From Acinetobacter shaoyimingii (lineage in GTDB: Bacteria > Pseudomonadota > Gammaproteobacteria > Pseudomonadales > Moraxellaceae), in contig NZ_CP049801.1 of the NCBI RefSeq assembly GCF_011578045.1, positions 3,507,043 to 3,571,042 of the forward strand: a stretch of DNA of 64,000 nt, in the 5' to 3' direction. The notes beneath the pieces are model-generated. The model made no database searches. It saw only the letters and a program-made list of their open reading frames with translations, and had not been told where the DNA came from. The position numbers and the translations under genes are program-made. Positions within the stretch are counted from its first letter, which is position 1. Each line of letters opens with the position of its first letter. Positions 61,739-64,000 of this stretch are shown piece by piece.

Positions 61739-62821
61739 TCATTGCGCAACGACTTGAACTTGCCCGTTTTCAACATTGAATAATTGGTAGGATATAGACA
61801 AATCATGTAAATGTTTTTTCACTGATTCATGGTCTAGTGTGGTAATAAAAACTTGACTACCAAGTTGGCTCAATCGCTCAATTAAACGTCGTTGTGCAGT
61901 TAAATCTAATTCTGCTGTCACATCATCTAATAATACCACAGTTTCCTTATTACAAGCATGTAGCATTGCAATCTGCGATAGTTTTAACGCCATGATCAAC
62001 AACTTTTTTTGCCCACGTGATAACACGACATCAGCATCTCCAGTTGGCGTTTTTAAACGGAGGTCAGCTCGATGTGGACCATATTCGGTATAGCGTCGAT
62101 CTACGTCTTTTTGATGAAACTGAATGAGGTCGCTGGCTAAACCTTGATCAACATGATAACCCGCTTGATATTCCATTTCTATGTGCAAGTCGGGTAGCAG
62201 TTGCTGCAAATCATGTTGCAAATATTGTTTCCATTGCTCAACGATTTCAACCCGCTGTGAATGTAAAATTTCACCATAATCGCTGAGCATCTTATTCCAA
62301 GGTTCTAAATCTTGAAGTGTTAAATTTCGCCGAGACTTGAGTAAACTATTTCTTTGTTTCAATGCGCGTGAATAATATTGCCATGCATGATAAAACTCTG
62401 GTTCCACGTGAAACATGAGCCAATCTAACAATTGACGGCGAGGTTTAGCCCCATGATCAATAATATCTGTACTGAGTGGATCAATCAGTTGTAAAGGGAG
62501 TATTTTCGCCAATTGCCCTTGTGTTGCAACTGTATCCCCATTCACCTTAATCATTTGCTCACCCGAAATGAGCTTTTGCATGCCAATTTTTTCTGTTGCA
62601 GATTGAGCAAAGACTAGGGCGTCATCACAATCATGTTGAATGTAATGTTTTGGAATATGCGTTCGAAACGAGCGACCTGAAGCAAGCAAATGAATTGACT
62701 CCAAAATCGATGTTTTGCCAGATCCATTTTGCCCATAAAAAACATTAAACGGTTGCAACTCTGCGAGTGCAACCGTTTTTAAATTTCGAACTCGCTGTAT
62801 ATTTAAGCGTGTTATATGCAT
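61739..62821 (-). CDS. recF: DNA replication and repair protein RecF
   Basis: SMC-like ATPase (360 aa) of the RecFOR pathway that loads RecA at gaps. Walker [13 protein letters not shown] lies at about residues 30-41, the signature [15 protein letters not shown] near 270, and Walker [13 protein letters not shown] near 300. A parS-like palindrome (62401-62414) lies within the coding sequence. It lies 24 bp after dnaN, and gyrB starts 51 bp after its stop. Confidence 0.96.
   Translation of the reverse strand: MHITRLNIQRVRNLKTVALAELQPFNVFYGQNGSGKTSILESIHLLASGRSFRTHIPKHYIQHDCDDALVFAQSATEKIGMQKLISGEQMIKVNGDTVATQGQLAKILPLQLIDPLSTDIIDHGAKPRRQLLDWLMFHVEPEFYHAWQYYSRALKQRNSLLKSRRNLTLQDLEPWNKMLSDYGEILHSQRVEIVEQWKQYLQHDLQQLLPDLHIEMEYQAGYHVDQGLASDLIQFHQKDVDRRYTEYGPHRADLRLKTPTGDADVVLSRGQKKLLIMALKLSQIAMLHACNKETVVLLDDVTAELDLTAQRRLIERLSQLGSQVFITTLDHESVKKHLHDLSISYQLFNVENGQVQVVAQ
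62401..62414. other. parS-like ParB-binding site inside recF
   Basis: GTTCCACGTGAAAC, identical to the intergenic site at 39490. The next base, A, matches the outer consensus. Location close to dnaN supports an origin-proximal parS. It encodes residues in recF, so part of the conservation could be coding. Confidence 0.78.
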
Positions 62822-62845
62822 AGCGAATCTAATTGACGATGCTGT

Positions 62846-63994
62846 TTAGACACGCATTGGCATCACAACATAGGTTTGATCTTGATGCGCTGGATCTTGA
62901 ACCAAAACAGATTGATTGGCTTCAGTCATGGTCATGAGTACGTCATCACCATCCAATACACCTAAAACATCAATAATATATTGCGCATTAAATGACATTT
63001 CTAATGATGTGTTTGCATACTGAATCGCTAAATCTTCAACAGCTTCATCTTGTTCAGGGTTATTGGCACGAAGTTGCAAAGTATCTGTACTGAAATTTAA
63101 GAATACACCACGTAATTTTTCATTACTTAAAATGGCCACACGTTGCAAAGATTGTTTAAATACATCGTGAGGAATCGTTACGATTTTATCGCCACCACGT
63201 GGAATCACACGACGATAATCAGGGAATTTACCATCAATGAGTTTCGTCGTGAAACGAACGGTAATATCACCCTGCTCTTTATCACGTGTTGGTGCTTGAA
63301 TCGTTACATTTAACAATTCGCGACCAATAAGCAACGTTAATTGATTGTCTTCAATACTGAGTAAACGTTGTAATTCACCCACCGCTTTACGAGGAACAAT
63401 CGCTTGAACCAATTGTGCAGCATTTGATGAAGCATTGGTTTCACACAACGCTAAACGGTGTCCATCAGTAGTCACTGCACGAAGATGATTTTGATCAATC
63501 TCAAGCAAAGTTCCAGTTAAATAAAAACGTACATCTTGAACTGCCATAGCAAAAGATGTTTTTTCAAATAAACGTTTTAATTCACGTTCAGTGACTTGAA
63601 CTTGTGTCCCTTGACTGTTTTCAGTGGCAAGTAATGGATAGTCTTCAGCGGGTAATGTTCCTAGAACAAATCGGCTATTGCCTGATTTTAAAATACAACG
63701 TTGATCTTCTGTAATGTGAAGATCAATCAATGCTGCTGTCGGTAAAGATTTACAAATATCAACCAATTTACGTGCTGGAACTGTCGTTTCACCCGCTTGA
63801 ATACATGCACCCTCTGCCAGAACAGTACTTGCAACCAATTCAACTTCTAAATCTGAACCAATAATTGTTAATGCTTGCTCTGTTACTTGAACTTTGACGT
63901 TTGAAAGAATGTTCAATGTGTGACGACGCTCTACAGCACCCACAACATGAGATAATACATTGAGTAAGCTTTCTTTCGCGATTTTCAAACGCAC
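62846..63994 (-). CDS. dnaN: DNA polymerase III beta subunit (sliding clamp)
   Basis: Ring-shaped processivity clamp (382 aa, three repeated domains). The N-terminus MRLKIAKESLLNVLSHVVGAVERRHTL and the closing YVVMPMRV are typical; HLRAVTTDGHRLALC near residue 170 is diagnostic. The start is GTG at 63994, six bases from the window edge, so upstream sequence and dnaA are not visible. It is first of the dnaN-recF-gyrB group on the minus strand. Confidence 0.96.
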   Translation of the reverse strand: MRLKIAKESLLNVLSHVVGAVERRHTLNILSNVKVQVTEQALTIIGSDLEVELVASTVLAEGACIQAGETTVPARKLVDICKSLPTAALIDLHITEDQRCILKSGNSRFVLGTLPAEDYPLLATENSQGTQVQVTERELKRLFEKTSFAMAVQDVRFYLTGTLLEIDQNHLRAVTTDGHRLALCETNASSNAAQLVQAIVPRKAVGELQRLLSIEDNQLTLLIGRELLNVTIQAPTRDKEQGDITVRFTTKLIDGKFPDYRRVIPRGGDKIVTIPHDVFKQSLQRVAILSNEKLRGVFLNFSTDTLQLRANNPEQDEAVEDLAIQYANTSLEMSFNAQYIIDVLGVLDGDDVLMTMTEANQSVLVQDPAHQDQTYVVMPMRV

Positions 63995-64000
63995 GATGGA

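Overview
The window looks like chromosomal DNA from an Acinetobacter species, near the replication origin. The support is gene content and order (dnaN-recF-gyrB at the right edge, ribF-ileS-lspA-fkpB at the left, tyrS/anmK, erpA), a type VI secretion system (T6SS) locus in Acinetobacter arrangement (asaA-tssBC-hcp-tssEFG on one strand, tssH-A-K-L-tagX on the other), low G+C, and family-specific proteins such as the 335-aa 'AdeT-like' periplasmic proteins. The species cannot be fixed from sequence reading alone.

Layout. 1-5.7 kb: housekeeping genes ribF, ileS, lspA, fkpB (ileS/lspA and lspA/fkpB overlap) and a small flavin reductase. 5.7-9.6 kb: AT-rich accessory module on the minus strand with a PAAR spike-tip protein, a HExxH metallopeptidase (probable T6SS effector) and three related small exported proteins (probable immunity proteins). 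An intact IS982-family element sits between two of them. A run of four hairpins with AGGA(T/A) loops lies beyond the module. 9.6-31.5 kb: T6SS core in two divergent operons, from a shared 390-bp AT-rich region at about 23.3-23.7 kb. 31.6-32.6 kb: a TauD-like dioxygenase. 32.7-38.5 kb: complete rRNA operon on the minus strand (16S, tRNA-Ile, tRNA-Ala, 23S, 5S) with promoter, processing stems and terminator. 38.6-41.5 kb: exported cyclophilin, an HSL-type esterase and two small lipoproteins. 42.1-45 kb: grpE and dnaK, each behind a sigma-32-like promoter. 45-54.4 kb: MerR regulator and monooxygenase, a HEPN-like protein, an ABC-F ATPase, tyrS, anmK, ydhR, a DsbA-like oxidoreductase, a LysR regulator and an epoxide-hydrolase-like enzyme. 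54.4-64 kb: erpA, three AdeT-like paralogues, an NTF2-like protein, gyrB, recF and dnaN.

How it works together. The T6SS genes encode sheath (TssB/C), tube (Hcp), baseplate (TssE/F/G/K/A), membrane complex (TssL/M with accessory proteins), sheath recycling ATPase (TssH), a peptidoglycan endopeptidase (TagX) and a PAAR tip. No VgrG and no TssJ are encoded here. The PAAR-peptidase-immunity genes follow directly as cargo. Most notable: the PAAR reading frame continues in frame past its TAA stop for 75 more codons with transthyretin-like character, ending in an 8-bp overlap with the peptidase start. This is either a nonsense-broken adaptor or a split or readthrough arrangement. Two identical 14-bp parS-like sites (39.49 and 62.40 kb) fit the origin-proximal position.
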